Notes: generated from the letters alone by a model not told the origin. 64,000 nucleotides of DNA from Cupriavidus phytohabitans (GCF_000426345.1 NZ_AUFE01000016.1:57001-121000), one strand, 5' to 3'. Shown: positions 17,294 to 27,853, counted from the first letter of the stretch. Translations and numbers: made by a program.

Positions 17294-17339
17294 GGCTCGG
17301 ATCCTGCGGATAGGAATGCGAAGGGCGAGGCAACTGGCC

Positions 17340-18161
17340 TCAGTTCATGAAGCTCTGCGCCAGCGATCCCAGCAGCAGCTGCCAGCCATCCACCAGCACG
17401 AACAGCATCAGCTTGAACGGCAGCGAGATGGTGGCCGGCGGCACCATCATCATGCCCATTGCCATCAGCACGCTGGCGACCACAAGGTCGATGATCAGGA
17501 ACGGGATAAAGATGGTGAAGCCGATCTGGAACGCGGTCTTGAGCTCGCTGGTGACGAAGGCGGGCACGAGGATGCTCAGCGGCACCTCTTCCGGGCCCTG
17601 CATCTCCGGTGCCTTGGCCATCTGCGCGAACATCGCCAGGTCCTTTTCGCGGGTCTGGCGCAGCATGAAGGCCTTGAGCGGTTCGGCAGCCCTGGCGGCA
17701 GCGGTTTCCAGGCTGATCCTGTTTTCCGACAGCGGCTTGTAGGCGTCGTTGTAGACGCGGTCGAACACCGGCGCCATCACGAAGAAGGTCAGGAACAGCG
17801 ACAGGCCCACCAGCACCTGGTTGGGCGGCGAGGTGGCCGTGCCCAGCGCGTTGCGCAGCAGCCCCAGCACGATGATGATGCGGGTGAAGCCGGTCATCAT
17901 CAGCATCGCCGCCGGCAGGAACGACAGCGAGGTCAGCAGCACCAGCGTCTGGATCGGCAGCGACCAGATCTGGCCGCCGCCCGGAGCGGGCTTGCTGACC
18001 ACGCCGGGCAGTTGCTGCGCCCAGGCAGACGCGGGCGCCAATGCCAGTACGGCGGCGAAAAGCGTCAGGACCAAGGCAATCGACAATGGGCAATGGCGCG
18101 CGGCCACGGGGGGGCGCGCGGGCCGCAAGCGGCGCCGCCATGCGGCACGCAGGGAATTCAT
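17340..18161 (-). CDS. fliP: Flagellar export apparatus protein FliP
   Basis: A 273-residue membrane protein of the flagellar export gate. An N-terminal cleavable-looking signal (ending ASAWAQ) precedes four conserved helices. [32 protein letters not shown] and the C-terminal [18 protein letters not shown] and [14 protein letters not shown] regions identify it. The ATG overlaps the fliO stop by four bases, suggesting translational coupling. Confidence 0.97.
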   Translation of the reverse strand: MNSLRAAWRRRLRPARPPVAARHCPLSIALVLTLFAAVLALAPASAWAQQLPGVVSKPAPGGGQIWSLPIQTLVLLTSLSFLPAAMLMMTGFTRIIIVLGLLRNALGTATSPPNQVLVGLSLFLTFFVMAPVFDRVYNDAYKPLSENRISLETAAARAAEPLKAFMLRQTREKDLAMFAQMAKAPEMQGPEEVPLSILVPAFVTSELKTAFQIGFTIFIPFLIIDLVVASVLMAMGMMMVPPATISLPFKLMLFVLVDGWQLLLGSLAQSFMN

Positions 18162-18652
18162 GACTTGAACTGGGATTGCAGCGAACGCAGCAGCTTCTCG
18201 GCGAAGGTGCCGCCGGTCGGCGGTTGCGGCATGCCGGTGGCGCGTGCCGGGGTCAGCGGGTCGGTGGAGGTACTGCCAGTGGCGTTCGCCGGCATGCTGT
18301 GCAGCGGGCGGATTTCGCCGGGGCTGACGCCCAGCACCAGCCAGGTGTCGCCGACTTCCACCAGCACCAGCCGCTGGCGCGCGCCCAGCATGGTGCTGCC
18401 GACCACCTTCATCACGCCGCCGGTGGCATGGCGCACCAGCCCGGCACGCCGGGCCAGCCAGGCCATGCCGAGGATCAGCGCGATCACGGCAAACAGACCC
18501 AGCCCGGCCTGCGCCAGGCTGCCCGCGCCGCTGATGGCCGGTGCCGGCTTGTCGCCGGCGGCCAGTGCGAGCGCCGGGGTCAGCGTGGCAAGGCTGGCGC
18601 CGGTGGCCCAGGGGCGGCCAGCACCGCGTGCGGGGTACTTCCGCATGATCAT
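18158..18652 (-). CDS. fliO: Flagellar biosynthetic protein FliO
   Basis: A 164-residue protein with a signal-like N-terminus, one central membrane helix ([21 protein letters not shown]) and a cytoplasmic part with [25 protein letters not shown], the conserved FliO segment. FliO helps assemble the FliP ring of the export gate. It overlaps fliN and fliP by four bases each (ATGA). A second ATG two codons later is also possible as start. Confidence 0.93.
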   Translation of the reverse strand: MIMRKYPARGAGRPWATGASLATLTPALALAAGDKPAPAISGAGSLAQAGLGLFAVIALILGMAWLARRAGLVRHATGGVMKVVGSTMLGARQRLVLVEVGDTWLVLGVSPGEIRPLHSMPANATGSTSTDPLTPARATGMPQPPTGGTFAEKLLRSLQSQFKS

Positions 18653-19095
18653 TTGTTCAGCTTGCGGATGCGTTCGGACGGCGTAATGATGTCCGTCAGG
18701 CGGATGCCGAACTTGTCGTTCACCACCACCACCTCGCCCTGCGCGATCAGGTAGCCGTTGACCAGCACGTCCATCGGCTCGCCTGCCAGCCCGTCCAGTT
18801 CGACCACCGAACCCTGCGCCAGCTGCAGCAGGTTCTTGATGGGCACCTTGGTGCGGCCGAGCTCCACCGTCAGCTGCACCGGGATATCGAGGATCATCTC
18901 GATATCGTTGTGGAAGCCGCTGGTCGCTTCCTTGGCCAGCGGCTGGAAGACGGTGGCGGCGGCCGGCGTGGCCGCGGAGGAGGCCGAAGGGGCCGCAGTG
19001 GGCACCTCGGCAGCTGTAGCGCTGGTCTGCTCCGCCAGTGCGCTGGCCCAGTCGTCCATCGGATCGACCGGCTTGTCCTCGAAGCCGTCACTCAT
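18649..19095 (-). CDS. fliN: Flagellar motor switch protein FliN
   Basis: A 148-residue C-ring protein. A flexible alanine-rich N-terminal half (about 55 residues) leads to the SpoA-type domain: [31 protein letters not shown], then [25 protein letters not shown]. FliN sits at the base of the motor switch and helps dock export cargo. It overlaps fliM by eight bases. Confidence 0.97.
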   Translation of the reverse strand: MSDGFEDKPVDPMDDWASALAEQTSATAAEVPTAAPSASSAATPAAATVFQPLAKEATSGFHNDIEMILDIPVQLTVELGRTKVPIKNLLQLAQGSVVELDGLAGEPMDVLVNGYLIAQGEVVVVNDKFGIRLTDIITPSERIRKLNK

Positions 19096-20107
19096 AATCG
19101 GTGTCCTCGGTATCCAGGTGGGAATCGCCGTCCTGGTGATTGATCATTCGTTCTACCCGCAGCGCGTACTGGCCATTCATGGTGCCGAAACCGCACTGCA
19201 TCACGGGCACGCCGTCCACCTTGCCGAAGATCTTCTCCGGCAGCTCGATCGGCAGCACGTCGCCGGCGCGCAGCGCCAGCACTTCGGCCACCGTGCTCTG
19301 CAGGTGCGCGAACTCGGCGACCAGTTCCACTTCGGCCGCGCGCAGCTGCCTTGACAGCTGGTTGACCCAGCCCTTGTCGACTTCCTTCTCGTCCTGCAGC
19401 GGATTCATCAGCAGGTCCTTGAGCGGCTCGATCATCGCGTACGGCAGGCACACGTGGAGCTGCCCGCCGACGGCGCCCAGTTCGATATGGAAGGCGGTGG
19501 TCACCACGGCTTCGTTCTGCGTGGCGACATTGGCAAACTTGGTGTGCATCTCCGAGCGGATGTACTCGGTCTCGATCGGATGCACGGTGCGCCAGGCGCT
19601 GCCATAGCTGGCCAGCGTCAGCTCCAGCATGCGCTGGATGATGCGCTGCTCGGTCTGGGTGAAGTCGCGGCCTTCCACGCGCGTGTGGAAGCGGCCGTCG
19701 CCGCCGAACAGGTTGTCCACCACCAGGAACACCAGGTTCGGGTCGTAGACGAACAGCGCCGTGCCGCGCAGCGGCTTCAGGTGGACCAGGTTCAGGTTGG
19801 TCGGCATCGGCAGGTTGCGGGCGAAATCGCCGAACTTCTCGATCCTGATGCTGCCGACCGAAATATCCGCGCCGCGGCGGATGAAATTGAACAGCGCCGA
19901 GCGCAGCGAACGCGCGAAGCGCTCGTTGATGATCTCCAGCGTGTGCAGGCGGCCGCGGATGATGCGTTCCTGCGTCGCCAGGTTGTACGGGCGGACCCCG
20001 CTGTCGTCCAGCGCCGGTTCGCTCGCCTTGGGCGTATCGGCCTCGCCGGATACGCCCTTGAGCAGCTCGTCGACCTCGTCTTGCGAGAGGAACTTGTCGT
20101 AGGCCAT
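19088..20107 (-). CDS. fliM: Flagellar motor switch protein FliM
   Basis: A 339-residue C-ring protein that binds phosphorylated CheY and sets the direction of rotation. The CheY-binding N-terminus is seen as FLSQDEVDELLKGV, the middle domain as RSALFNFIRRGADI and LVFLVVDNLFGGDGR, and the C-terminal SpoA domain ends near GQYALRVERMI. It lies 169 bp downstream of fliL and overlaps fliN. Confidence 0.97.
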   Translation of the reverse strand: MAYDKFLSQDEVDELLKGVSGEADTPKASEPALDDSGVRPYNLATQERIIRGRLHTLEIINERFARSLRSALFNFIRRGADISVGSIRIEKFGDFARNLPMPTNLNLVHLKPLRGTALFVYDPNLVFLVVDNLFGGDGRFHTRVEGRDFTQTEQRIIQRMLELTLASYGSAWRTVHPIETEYIRSEMHTKFANVATQNEAVVTTAFHIELGAVGGQLHVCLPYAMIEPLKDLLMNPLQDEKEVDKGWVNQLSRQLRAAEVELVAEFAHLQSTVAEVLALRAGDVLPIELPEKIFGKVDGVPVMQCGFGTMNGQYALRVERMINHQDGDSHLDTEDTDYE

Positions 20108-20276
20108 CTGGTGTCCTGCCCCTTGTGCGGCTTTATGCGGCGTTATGGATGAAACCGTTGCGGCATGGCCAGGCGCGCATCACCATGCCCGGCGGCATGC
20201 GGGGGCAGAGCGGAGCTTTGTGGCGGCGGACGGTTTCATATCGGTTGGCGGGCGGGGCAGGGGCGCAAGCGGGCGC

Positions 20277-20771
20277 TTACTGCACCACGAAAGAGGTGAA
20301 CAACACATCCAGCACGCGCTGGGCCGGCAGGCCGGTGGCGAAAGGCTGGGCGATGGTGGTGCGGATGTCATCGGCCAGCTTGCGCTTGCCTTCGACCGTG
20401 GCCAGGTCCGCGGGCTGGCGTGCCGACAGCAGCAGCAGGATGCGGCTGCGAGCCTCGGGCAGGTACTGCGCCAGGCGCGCCTGCGTCTCGGCATCCGCCA
20501 CTTTCAGCGACAGGCCGGTATGCAGGAAACGGTCGCCGTCCTCGCTCTTCAGGTTGACGGTGAACGCATCCAGCGGCACGAAGATCGGCGGCGGAATGAC
20601 CGGGGCGGCCGGCGCGGCGGGCGCCGCCGGCTGGCGGTTGCTCAGCACGCTGCCCAGCACGAAGCCTCCGGCACCCAGTGACAGGACAAGCACGCCGCCG
20701 CCGATCAGCAGCAGCCGACCGCGCTTGCCTGTGTTGCTGCCAGTCCGGGAAGGGGAAGCCGTGTTCGCCAT
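20277..20771 (-). CDS. fliL: Flagellar basal body-associated protein FliL
   Basis: A 164-residue single-pass membrane protein that supports the stator around the motor. After a short cytoplasmic tail the helix LLLIGGGVLVLSLGAGGFVLG is followed by an alanine/proline linker and the periplasmic domain with FTVNLKSEDGDRFLHTGLSLKV and the C-terminal LDVLFTSFVVQ. It is the first gene of the fliLMNOPQR run in this window. Confidence 0.95.
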   Translation of the reverse strand: MANTASPSRTGSNTGKRGRLLLIGGGVLVLSLGAGGFVLGSVLSNRQPAAPAAPAAPVIPPPIFVPLDAFTVNLKSEDGDRFLHTGLSLKVADAETQARLAQYLPEARSRILLLLSARQPADLATVEGKRKLADDIRTTIAQPFATGLPAQRVLDVLFTSFVVQ

Positions 20772-21011
20772 GAGAAGCCTGTGTCGGAATGCCTGCCATT
20801 CTTCCGGAATCGCAGGCCAGCAAAGGGCCGAAAAAAAGGGGGAAACCCTTTCAGCTTGGCCGTTTGAGCGGAAAGGGGGCAGGCATGGCTACGCTAGCGG
20901 GCGCTTTGTGGTGCGCGCCTGCAGGGGGGTTAACGATTGTTGGTGGGGGAACTTGAGGTTTGGGGGGGGAGGGGGCTATGGGGCAGCTCTCTTCGCTGCG
21001 GCTGTGCATCC
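20772..21011. other. Gene-free segment upstream of fliL
   Basis: This stretch leads from fliL into the giant palindrome. It contains G-rich runs around 20942-20975 but no gene, repeat or promoter that I can support. Confidence 0.4.
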
Positions 21012-21099
21012 GGTAGATGTTGATATGCCCCGGTTTCGCCCCTAAAGGGGCGACCTACTTTTGCCCGAGCGGCAAAAGTAGGCAAAAGCGCGTCGCCTG
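21012..21099 (+). repeat. Left 88-bp arm of a perfect inverted repeat
   Basis: This arm is identical over 88 bp to the reverse complement of 21636-21723. It contains two hairpins of its own: GCCCCTAAAGGGGC and a 12-bp stem CCTACTTTTGCC with loop CGAGC. I recall the CCTACTTTTGCC-type hairpin as widespread in Cupriavidus and Ralstonia genomes. Perfect arms beside decayed inner parts suggest recent exchange or conversion between the copies. Confidence 0.92.
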
Positions 21100-21635
21100 G
21101 GCGGCTGGCCTGATCAATTAAGCGGTGTTGGTGGTATGGGCGGTGGTGATTTCCGTTTTGGCGTGGGTGCCCGTTCGAACCTGCTAACGCTATGTGATTC
21201 AGGACCAGTGCCTGGCGTTACCCGGCTATTGAACGATCCCCATGCCGGGCGTAGGCCGCCTGCTGATAGCGATATCGGTGGGACGCCTTCGGCTGCGCTG
21301 TGCGCGGGCCCAAATGTGGCAGAGCTGCCGATATCGGTCCTGCCTGCGGTTTTCAGGGAATCTCTCCAGCGATAACGCCGTGCGAGCGCAGCGACGCAGT
21401 CCTGCCCCAGCCGCCTCCCCCGCGATACTGAGCCGCGCGCAGCGCAGCCGAAGGCGATGATGCGAGAGCGCCGGCAGCAGGCGGCCTACGTCCGTCCTGG
21501 GGATCGTTCAAAAGTGGGAATTCGCCAGGCACCCACACTCACTCACCTGGCGTAGCAGGGTCGAACCGGGACCACGCGTCACTGAGACCAAAGCCGCCCA
21601 TATGACCAGAAGCGCCAAATTGGCTCAGCCAGCCG
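21100..21635. repeat. Inner part of a ~0.7-kb imperfect palindrome
   Basis: The 536 bp between the 88-bp arms continue as a decayed inverted repeat. TGAACGATCCCC at about 21229 pairs with GGGGATCGTTCA at 21500. CGTAGGCCGCCTGCTG at 21250 pairs with CAGCAGGCGGCCTACG at about 21475. GTGCCTGGCG pairs with CGCCAGGCAC. CGCCTTCGGCTGCGCTG pairs with CAGCGCAGCCGAAGGCG. The centre lies near 21367. Two inverted copies of one unit of roughly 360 bp explain this. No convincing gene or transposase is present. Confidence 0.8.
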
Positions 21636-21723
21636 CAGGCGACGCGCTTTTGCCTACTTTTGCCGCTCGGGCAAAAGTAGGTCGCCCCTTTAGGGGCGAA
21701 ACCGGGGCATATCAACATCTACC
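21636..21723 (-). repeat. Right 88-bp arm of a perfect inverted repeat
   Basis: Exact reverse complement of 21012-21099. Beyond it, similarity fades within about 20 bp (GATGCC..GCCGCAGGC against GGCTGTGCATCC on the left). Confidence 0.92.
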
Positions 21724-21856
21724 AGATGCCAAGCCGCAGGCATAAACCAGCCCCCCACCCCCATTCCCTACTACGCTACTCAGGTAGCCCCCATGCAACT
21801 CCCCACGGTCTTACATCCAAAAACCCATTGATTTACTTAAGTTTTCCAACCACAAC

Positions 21857-21875
21857 TCTTATATAAGATATAAGA
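21857..21875. promoter_or_regulatory. Palindromic operator candidate upstream of acnB
   Basis: TCTTATATAAGA is a perfect 12-bp palindrome, followed at once by a further TATAAGAC half-site. It is the only AT-rich island in the region and lies 82 bp before the acnB start, a good position for a regulator of TCA-cycle genes. It could also overlap the -10 element. Confidence 0.5.
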
Positions 21876-21956
21876 CATTTGACCAGAACCCGACGAAGGA
21901 CTACAATCGCGACGTCAACAGAAGATTTTCTAAACCTAATTACTCAGCAGGTTCCC

Positions 21957-24548
21957 ATGCTTGAAAACTATCGCGCACATGTGGCCGAGCGCGCCGCGCT
22001 TGGTATCCCTCCTCTGCCCCTGACCGCCAAGCAGACGGCCGAGCTGATCGAACTGCTGAAGAACCCGCCCGCCGGCGAAGAGCAGAACCTGGTCGAGCTG
22101 ATCACCAACCGCGTCCCCGCCGGCGTGGATGACGCCGCCAAGGTCAAGGCCTCTTACCTGGCCGCTGTCGCCCTGGGCAAGGAAACGTGCGCGCTGATCT
22201 CCCGCGCCAAGGCCACCGAACTGCTCGGCACCATGCTGGGCGGCTACAACATCTCGCCGCTGATCGAGCTGCTGGACGACGCCGAAGTCGGCACCGTCGC
22301 CGCCGACGCGCTGAAGAAGACCCTGCTGATGTTCGACGCCTTCCACGACGTGAAGGAAAAGGCCGACAAGGGCAACGCCAATGCCAAGGCCGTGCTGCAG
22401 AGCTGGGCCGACGCCGAGTGGTTCACCAGCCGCCCGGAAGTCCCGCAAAGCCTGACCATCACCGTGTTCAAGGTGCCGGGCGAAACCAACACCGACGACC
22501 TGTCGCCGGCCCCGGACGCCACCACCCGCCCGGACATCCCGATGCACGCGCTGGCCATGCTGAAGAACAAGCGCGAAGGCGCGGCGTTCCAGCCGGAAGA
22601 AGACGGCAAGCGCGGCCCGGTCAAGTTCATTGAATCGCTGAAGGAAAAGGGCCACCTGGTCGCCTACGTGGGCGACGTGGTCGGTACCGGTTCCAGCCGC
22701 AAGTCGGCCACCAACTCGGTGCTGTGGTTCACCGGCGAAGACATCCCCTTCATCCCGAACAAGCGCTTCGGCGGCGTGTGCCTGGGCAACAAGATCGCCC
22801 CGATCTTCTACAACACCATGGAAGACGCCGGCGCGCTGCCGATCGAGCTGGACGTGTCCCAGATGGAAATGGGCGACGTGGTCGAGCTGCGCCCGTATGA
22901 AGGCAAGGCCCTGAAGAACGGCGCCGTGATCGCCGAGTTCAAGGTCAAGTCGGACGTGCTGTTTGACGAAGTCCGCGCCGGTGGCCGCATTCCGCTGATC
23001 GTCGGCCGTGGCCTGACCGCCAAGGCGCGCGAGGCGCTGGGCCTGGCCCCGTCGACGCTGTTCCGCCTGCCGCAGAACCCGGCCGATACCGGCAAGGGCT
23101 TCACGCTGGCGCAGAAGATGGTCGGCCGCGCCTGCGGCCTGCCGGAAGGCAAGGGTATCCGCCCGAACACCTACTGCGAACCGAAGATGACCTCGGTGGG
23201 CTCGCAGGACACCACCGGCCCGATGACCCGCGACGAGCTGAAGGACCTGGCTTGCCTGGGCTTCTCGGCCGACCTGGTGATGCAGTCGTTCTGCCACACC
23301 GCCGCCTATCCGAAGCCGGTCGACGTCAAGACGCACCACACCCTGCCCGAGTTCATCAGCACCCGCGGCGGCATCTCGCTGCGCCCGGGCGACGGCGTGA
23401 TCCACTCGTGGCTGAACCGCATGCTGCTGCCCGACACCGTCGGCACCGGCGGCGACTCGCACACCCGCTTCCCGATCGGCATCAGCTTCCCTGCAGGCTC
23501 GGGCCTGGTCGCCTTTGCCGCTGCCACCGGCGTGATGCCGCTGGACATGCCGGAATCGGTGCTGGTCCGCTTCAAGGGCCAGATGCAGCCGGGCGTGACC
23601 CTGCGCGACCTGGTCAACGCGATCCCGCTGTACGCGATCAAGCAAGGCCTGCTGACCGTGGCCAAGCAAGGCAAGAAGAACATCTTCTCGGGCCGCATCC
23701 TGGAAATCGAAGGCCTGCCCGACCTGAAGGTCGAGCAAGCGTTCGAACTGTCGGACGCCTCGGCTGAGCGTTCGGCCGCCGGTTGCACGGTGCGCCTGAA
23801 CAAGGACCCGATCATCGAATACATCAACAGCAACATCACGCTGCTGAAGTGGATGATCGCCCAGGGTTATCAAGATCCGCGCAGCCTGCAGCGCCGTATC
23901 CAGGCGATGCAAGGCTGGCTGGCCGATCCGAAGCTGCTGGAGCCGGACGCCGACGCCGAATACGCCGCCGTGATCGAGATCGACCTGGCCGACGTGCATG
24001 AGCCGATCGTGGCCTGCCCGAACGACCCGGACGACGTCAAGACCCTGTCGGACGTGGCCGGCGCCAAGATCGATGAAGTCTTCATCGGTTCGTGCATGAC
24101 CAACATCGGCCACTTCCGCGCAGCCTCCAAGCTGCTGGAAGGCAAGCGCGACATCCCGGTCAAGCTGTGGGTGGCTCCGCCGACCAAGATGGACCAGAAG
24201 CAGCTGACCGAGGAAGGCCACTACGGCGTGTTCGGCACCGCCGGTGCCCGCACCGAAATGCCGGGCTGCTCGCTGTGCATGGGCAACCAGGCACAGGTGC
24301 GCGAAGGCGCGACGGTGATGTCGACCAGCACCCGCAACTTCCCGAACCGCCTGGGCAAGAACACCAACGTGTACCTGGGTTCCGCCGAACTGGCGGCGAT
24401 CTGCTCGCGTCTGGGCCGCATCCCGACCAAGGACGAGTACATGGCCGATATTGGCGTCATCAACCAGAATGGCGACAAGATCTACAAGTACATGAACTTT
24501 GACCAGATCGAGGACTTCAAGGAAGTGGCTGACCAGGTGACGGTGTAA
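21957..24548 (+). CDS. acnB: Bifunctional aconitate hydratase B / 2-methylisocitrate dehydratase
   Basis: An 863-residue iron-sulfur enzyme of the TCA cycle (citrate to isocitrate), also able to act on 2-methylisocitrate. The start [22 protein letters not shown] matches AcnB; an in-frame extension upstream does not. Order: HEAT-like N-terminal domain, the swivel domain ([34 protein letters not shown]) and the catalytic domains ([13 protein letters not shown]). The 4Fe-4S cysteines are C713 (GSCMTN) and C771/C774 (CSLCMGNQ). Codon use is markedly optimised, fitting high expression. A rho-independent terminator follows at 24577. Confidence 0.98.
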   Translation: MLENYRAHVAERAALGIPPLPLTAKQTAELIELLKNPPAGEEQNLVELITNRVPAGVDDAAKVKASYLAAVALGKETCALISRAKATELLGTMLGGYNISPLIELLDDAEVGTVAADALKKTLLMFDAFHDVKEKADKGNANAKAVLQSWADAEWFTSRPEVPQSLTITVFKVPGETNTDDLSPAPDATTRPDIPMHALAMLKNKREGAAFQPEEDGKRGPVKFIESLKEKGHLVAYVGDVVGTGSSRKSATNSVLWFTGEDIPFIPNKRFGGVCLGNKIAPIFYNTMEDAGALPIELDVSQMEMGDVVELRPYEGKALKNGAVIAEFKVKSDVLFDEVRAGGRIPLIVGRGLTAKAREALGLAPSTLFRLPQNPADTGKGFTLAQKMVGRACGLPEGKGIRPNTYCEPKMTSVGSQDTTGPMTRDELKDLACLGFSADLVMQSFCHTAAYPKPVDVKTHHTLPEFISTRGGISLRPGDGVIHSWLNRMLLPDTVGTGGDSHTRFPIGISFPAGSGLVAFAAATGVMPLDMPESVLVRFKGQMQPGVTLRDLVNAIPLYAIKQGLLTVAKQGKKNIFSGRILEIEGLPDLKVEQAFELSDASAERSAAGCTVRLNKDPIIEYINSNITLLKWMIAQGYQDPRSLQRRIQAMQGWLADPKLLEPDADAEYAAVIEIDLADVHEPIVACPNDPDDVKTLSDVAGAKIDEVFIGSCMTNIGHFRAASKLLEGKRDIPVKLWVAPPTKMDQKQLTEEGHYGVFGTAGARTEMPGCSLCMGNQAQVREGATVMSTSTRNFPNRLGKNTNVYLGSAELAAICSRLGRIPTKDEYMADIGVINQNGDKIYKYMNFDQIEDFKEVADQVTV

Positions 24549-24576
24549 GCCGGGTAGCCAGATTGGCATGAAGAAG

Positions 24577-24600
24577 AAGGGGCCCTGCGGGGCCCCTTTT
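24577..24600 (+). terminator. Rho-independent terminator after acnB
   Basis: AAGGGGCC and GGCCCCTT form the stem around CTGCGG, ending in TTTT, 28 bp after the acnB stop. Confidence 0.85.
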
Positions 24601-24706
24601 GTGTCTGGAGCGGGGCGCCGGCACGGATTGCGCCGGCGGGCTATCATCCTCCGTTTCCGCCATCCGTTGCCCGCCGTGCTGCGGGCAGCGCGCCACTGGA
24701 GCCCAC

Positions 24707-25411
24707 GTGCCAGAGCCTTCCGACTTCCCGATCACCCGCAAATGGCCGGCGCAGCACCCCGACCGCATCCAGCTCTATTCGCTGCCGACGCCCAACGGCG
24801 TCAAGGCATCGATCATGCTCGAAGAGACCGGCCTGCCGTATGAACCGCACCTGGTGCGCTTCGACACCGACGACCAGCTCTCGCCGGAATTCCTGTCGCT
24901 GAACCCGAACAACAAGATCCCCGCGATCCTCGATCCCAACGGCCCGGGCGGCAAGCCGCTGCCGCTGTTCGAATCGGGCGCGATCCTGCTGTACCTTGCC
25001 GAGAAGTCGGGCAAGCTGATTCCGGCCGATCCCGCGCGGCGCTACGAGACCATCCAGTGGCTGATGTTCCAGATGGGCGGCATCGGGCCGATGTTCGGGC
25101 AGGTCGGCTTCTTCCACAAGTTCGCCGGCAAGGCCTATGAAGACAAGCGTCCGCGCGACCGCTACGTGGCGGAAAGCCGGCGCCTGCTCAACGTGCTCGA
25201 GCAGCGCCTGGCCGGCCGCGCGTGGATCATGGGCGACGAGTACACCATTGCGGACATCGCCACCTTCCCATGGGTGCGCAACCTGGTCGGCTTCTATGAG
25301 GCAGGCGACCTGGTCGGCTTCAAGGACTTCGCCAACGTGCGGCGCGCGCTGGACGCGTTCGTGCAGCGTCCGGCGGTGGTGAAGGGGCTGGATACGCCGC
25401 ATCGGGGCTGA
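24707..25411 (+). CDS. Glutathione S-transferase family protein (YghU/YfcG-like)
   Basis: A 234-residue soluble protein with an N-terminal thioredoxin-like domain (IQLYSLPTPNGVKASIMLEETGLPYE, NPNNKIPAILDP, FESGAILLYLAEKSG) and an all-helical C-terminal domain (WIMGDEYTIADIATFPWVRNL). The TPNG motif and NPNNKIPAI mark the nu-class disulfide-reducing transferases such as YfcG/YghU rather than classical conjugating enzymes. GTG at 24707 with TGGAG just upstream is the chosen start, because the frame before it lies in the acnB terminator region and is unconserved in look. Confidence 0.9.
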   Translation: MPEPSDFPITRKWPAQHPDRIQLYSLPTPNGVKASIMLEETGLPYEPHLVRFDTDDQLSPEFLSLNPNNKIPAILDPNGPGGKPLPLFESGAILLYLAEKSGKLIPADPARRYETIQWLMFQMGGIGPMFGQVGFFHKFAGKAYEDKRPRDRYVAESRRLLNVLEQRLAGRAWIMGDEYTIADIATFPWVRNLVGFYEAGDLVGFKDFANVRRALDAFVQRPAVVKGLDTPHRG

Positions 25412-25543
25412 GCGCCGCCGCAAGCGGGGCGGGCGTGGGCATTGTCCTACGCCGGGGCTTCCCGGACGCCTACAGAGGGGCTGCCGGCCCGCTCCTATAG
25501 TCCAGAAGCGGGCGCATCCTGCCTTGCCCGAGGAGTCCGGACC

Positions 25544-26899
25544 ATGCCGCTGCCCAAGCCCTTCCCGTCTTCGTTCCGCTGGTTTTCCCGCTGGTGCGGC
25601 GCAGCGCTGCTGGCGGGTGCCGCCGTGGCGCTGGGCGCGTGCGGCGAATCGGCCAAGCTGCCCTCCGAGGCGGGCTTCGGACCCACGCCGCAGCTGCCGC
25701 CGCCGGACCAGACAGCCATCCCCACCGTCAAGATCGCGCCCGCCGTCGGCTGGGCCGAAGGCCAGCGCCCGGTGCCGGCCGAGGGCATGGCGGTGACCGC
25801 CTTCGCCGACAAGCTCGATCATCCGCGCTGGGTCTACGTGCTGCCCAATGGCGACGTGCTGGTGGCCGAGAGCAATGCCCCGCCCAAGCCCGACGACGGC
25901 AAGGGCATCAAGGGCTGGATCAAGAAGAAGATGATGAAGCGCGCCGGCGCCGGCACGCCCAGCGCCAACCGCATCACGCTGCTGCGCGACAGCAACGGCG
26001 ACGGCGTTGCCGACCAGCGCTCGATATTCCTGAAGGACATCAACTCGCCGTTCGGCATGGCGCTGGTCGGCAATGATTTCTACGTGGCTGCCACCGACGC
26101 GGTGCTGCGCTTCCCGTACCAGCCCGGCCAGACGCAGATTGCCGCGGCGCCACAGAAGGTGGTGGACCTGCCCGGCGGGCCGCTCAACCACCACTGGACC
26201 AAGAACATCATCGCCAGCCGCGACGGCCGCAAGCTCTATGTGACGGTGGGCTCGAACAGCAACGTGGCCGAGAATGGCATGGACAAGGAAGCAGGCCGCG
26301 CCGCGATCTGGGAGGTCGATCCCAGGAACGGATCGCACCGCATTTTTGCCAGCGGCCTGCGCAATCCCAATGGCATGGCGTGGGAGCCGGTCACCGGCGC
26401 GCTGTGGACCGCGGTCAATGAGCGCGACGAGATCGGCAGCGACCTGGTGCCCGACTACATTACCTCGGTGCGCGACGGCGGCTTCTATGGCTGGCCGTAC
26501 AGCTACTTCGGCCAGCATGTCGATAAGCGCGTCAAGCCGCCGGCGCCGGACCTGGTGGCCAGGGCCATCGTGCCTGACTACGCCGTCGGCGCGCACACCG
26601 CGGCGCTCGGACTCGCGGCGGCCAGCGGCAACAGCCTGCCGGCGCGCTTCAACGAGGGCATGTTCGTGGGCCAGCATGGGTCCTGGAACCGGCGGCCGCT
26701 GGCGGGTTACAAGGTCATCTTCGTGCCGTTCAACAACGGCCGCCCGCACGGCGCGCCCTTCGACGTGCTGACCGGTTTTGTCGACGGCGAGGGCAATGCG
26801 CGCGGCCGGCCCGTGGGCGTGGCGATCGACAAGCGCGGCGGGCTGCTGGTGGCGGATGACGTCGGCAATGTCGTCTGGCGTGTGAGCGGAGCGAAGTAA
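25544..26899 (+). CDS. PQQ-type sugar (sorbosone) dehydrogenase-like lipoprotein
   Basis: A 451-residue exported six-bladed beta-propeller of the glucose/sorbosone dehydrogenase family. A signal peptide ends in the lipobox LGAC, so the protein is probably a lipoprotein. Visible family segments are [57 protein letters not shown] and [14 protein letters not shown]. Members use or are predicted to use PQQ and oxidise sugars in the periplasm; the actual substrate here is unknown. ATG at 25544 has GAGGAG about nine bases upstream. Confidence 0.88.
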   Translation: MPLPKPFPSSFRWFSRWCGAALLAGAAVALGACGESAKLPSEAGFGPTPQLPPPDQTAIPTVKIAPAVGWAEGQRPVPAEGMAVTAFADKLDHPRWVYVLPNGDVLVAESNAPPKPDDGKGIKGWIKKKMMKRAGAGTPSANRITLLRDSNGDGVADQRSIFLKDINSPFGMALVGNDFYVAATDAVLRFPYQPGQTQIAAAPQKVVDLPGGPLNHHWTKNIIASRDGRKLYVTVGSNSNVAENGMDKEAGRAAIWEVDPRNGSHRIFASGLRNPNGMAWEPVTGALWTAVNERDEIGSDLVPDYITSVRDGGFYGWPYSYFGQHVDKRVKPPAPDLVARAIVPDYAVGAHTAALGLAAASGNSLPARFNEGMFVGQHGSWNRRPLAGYKVIFVPFNNGRPHGAPFDVLTGFVDGEGNARGRPVGVAIDKRGGLLVADDVGNVVWRVSGAK

Positions 26900-26998
26900 A
26901 GGCCGTGCCCATGCCGGCCAGCGCCGGCGCGGCCGCGCCACTAGAATGGGCCGGGTCCCCGTTCGCTCCGATCCCGCGCGGCTGCGCGCGTCCGTGCC

Positions 26999-27847
26999 AT
27001 GTCCCTGACCGTCTTCGCCGTCGTCCTGCTTGCCGCCTTCCTCCATGCCGCCTGGAATGCGGTGGTCAAGGGCGGCGGCGACAAGATGCTGTCGACCGTG
27101 ATGGTCGCCATGGCGGCCGGCTTGCTCGCCGCCGTGGCTTTGCCCGCGCTGCCGCAGCCCGCCCCTGTCAGCTGGCCCTTTATCGCGGCTTCTGTCGGCG
27201 TGCATGTGGTCTATTTCGCGCTGGTGGCGCGCATCTACCACGTCGCCGACATGAGCCAGACCTATCCGCTGATGCGCGGCTCGGCGCCGCTGCTGGTGGC
27301 CGTGGCCAGCGTGGCCTGGCTGGGCGAGCACCTGTCGGCGCTGGCCTGGTGCGGCATCGCGGTGATCAGCGCCGGCATCCTGGCGATGGCGGTGCTGCCG
27401 GCCGCGCGCGCGCGTACCGGGGCCAGCCGTGAAGGCATCTGGCTGGCGCTGCTGAACGCGGTGGTGATCGCCGGCTACACGCTGATCGACGGCACCGGCG
27501 TGCGGCGCTCCGGTGCGCCGGTTGCCTATGCCTTCTGGATCTTCGTGCTGACCGCGCTGCCGCTGGCGGCGTGGGCGCTGATGTCTCGCCGTGCGGCGCT
27601 GGCCGGCTATGTGCGGTGCAACTGGGTCTTCGCGCTGGTCGGCGGTGGCGGCACGCTGGCTTCGTACGGACTGTCGCTGTGGGCGATGACGCGCGCGCCG
27701 GTAGCGTCGGTCGCCGCGCTGCGCGAGACCTCGATCCTGTTCGGCGCGTTGATTTCCGGGCTGTTGCTCAAGGAGCGGGTGGGGCCGGCGCGGCTGGGCG
27801 CCGCCTGCCTGATCGCTGCCGGGGTCGCTACGCTGCGCTTCGCGTGA
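26999..27847 (+). CDS. DMT-superfamily (EamA) permease
   Basis: A 282-residue inner-membrane protein with about ten hydrophobic helices in two related halves, as in EamA permeases (drug/metabolite transporter superfamily). Features: FLHAAWNAVVKGG at the N-terminus, SQTYPLMRGSAPLLVA in the middle and ALRETSILFGALISGLLLKERVG near the C-terminus. It probably exports or imports a small metabolite. It lies 99 bp after the sugar dehydrogenase gene. Confidence 0.9.
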   Translation: MSLTVFAVVLLAAFLHAAWNAVVKGGGDKMLSTVMVAMAAGLLAAVALPALPQPAPVSWPFIAASVGVHVVYFALVARIYHVADMSQTYPLMRGSAPLLVAVASVAWLGEHLSALAWCGIAVISAGILAMAVLPAARARTGASREGIWLALLNAVVIAGYTLIDGTGVRRSGAPVAYAFWIFVLTALPLAAWALMSRRAALAGYVRCNWVFALVGGGGTLASYGLSLWAMTRAPVASVAALRETSILFGALISGLLLKERVGPARLGAACLIAAGVATLRFA

Positions 27848-27853
27848 GCGCGG

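Noticed and set aside
21136..21538. Short open frames inside the large palindrome
   Set aside because: They follow the inverted-repeat structure on both strands, lack ribosome sites and resemble no protein.
21012..21723. Insertion sequence bounded by the 88-bp inverted repeats
   Set aside because: No transposase frame lies between the arms and no target-site duplication is evident; a pair of inverted repeat units explains the data better.
24568..24843. Open frame starting MKKKGPCGAPF after acnB
   Set aside because: It begins inside the rho-independent terminator of acnB and runs out of frame into the transferase gene.
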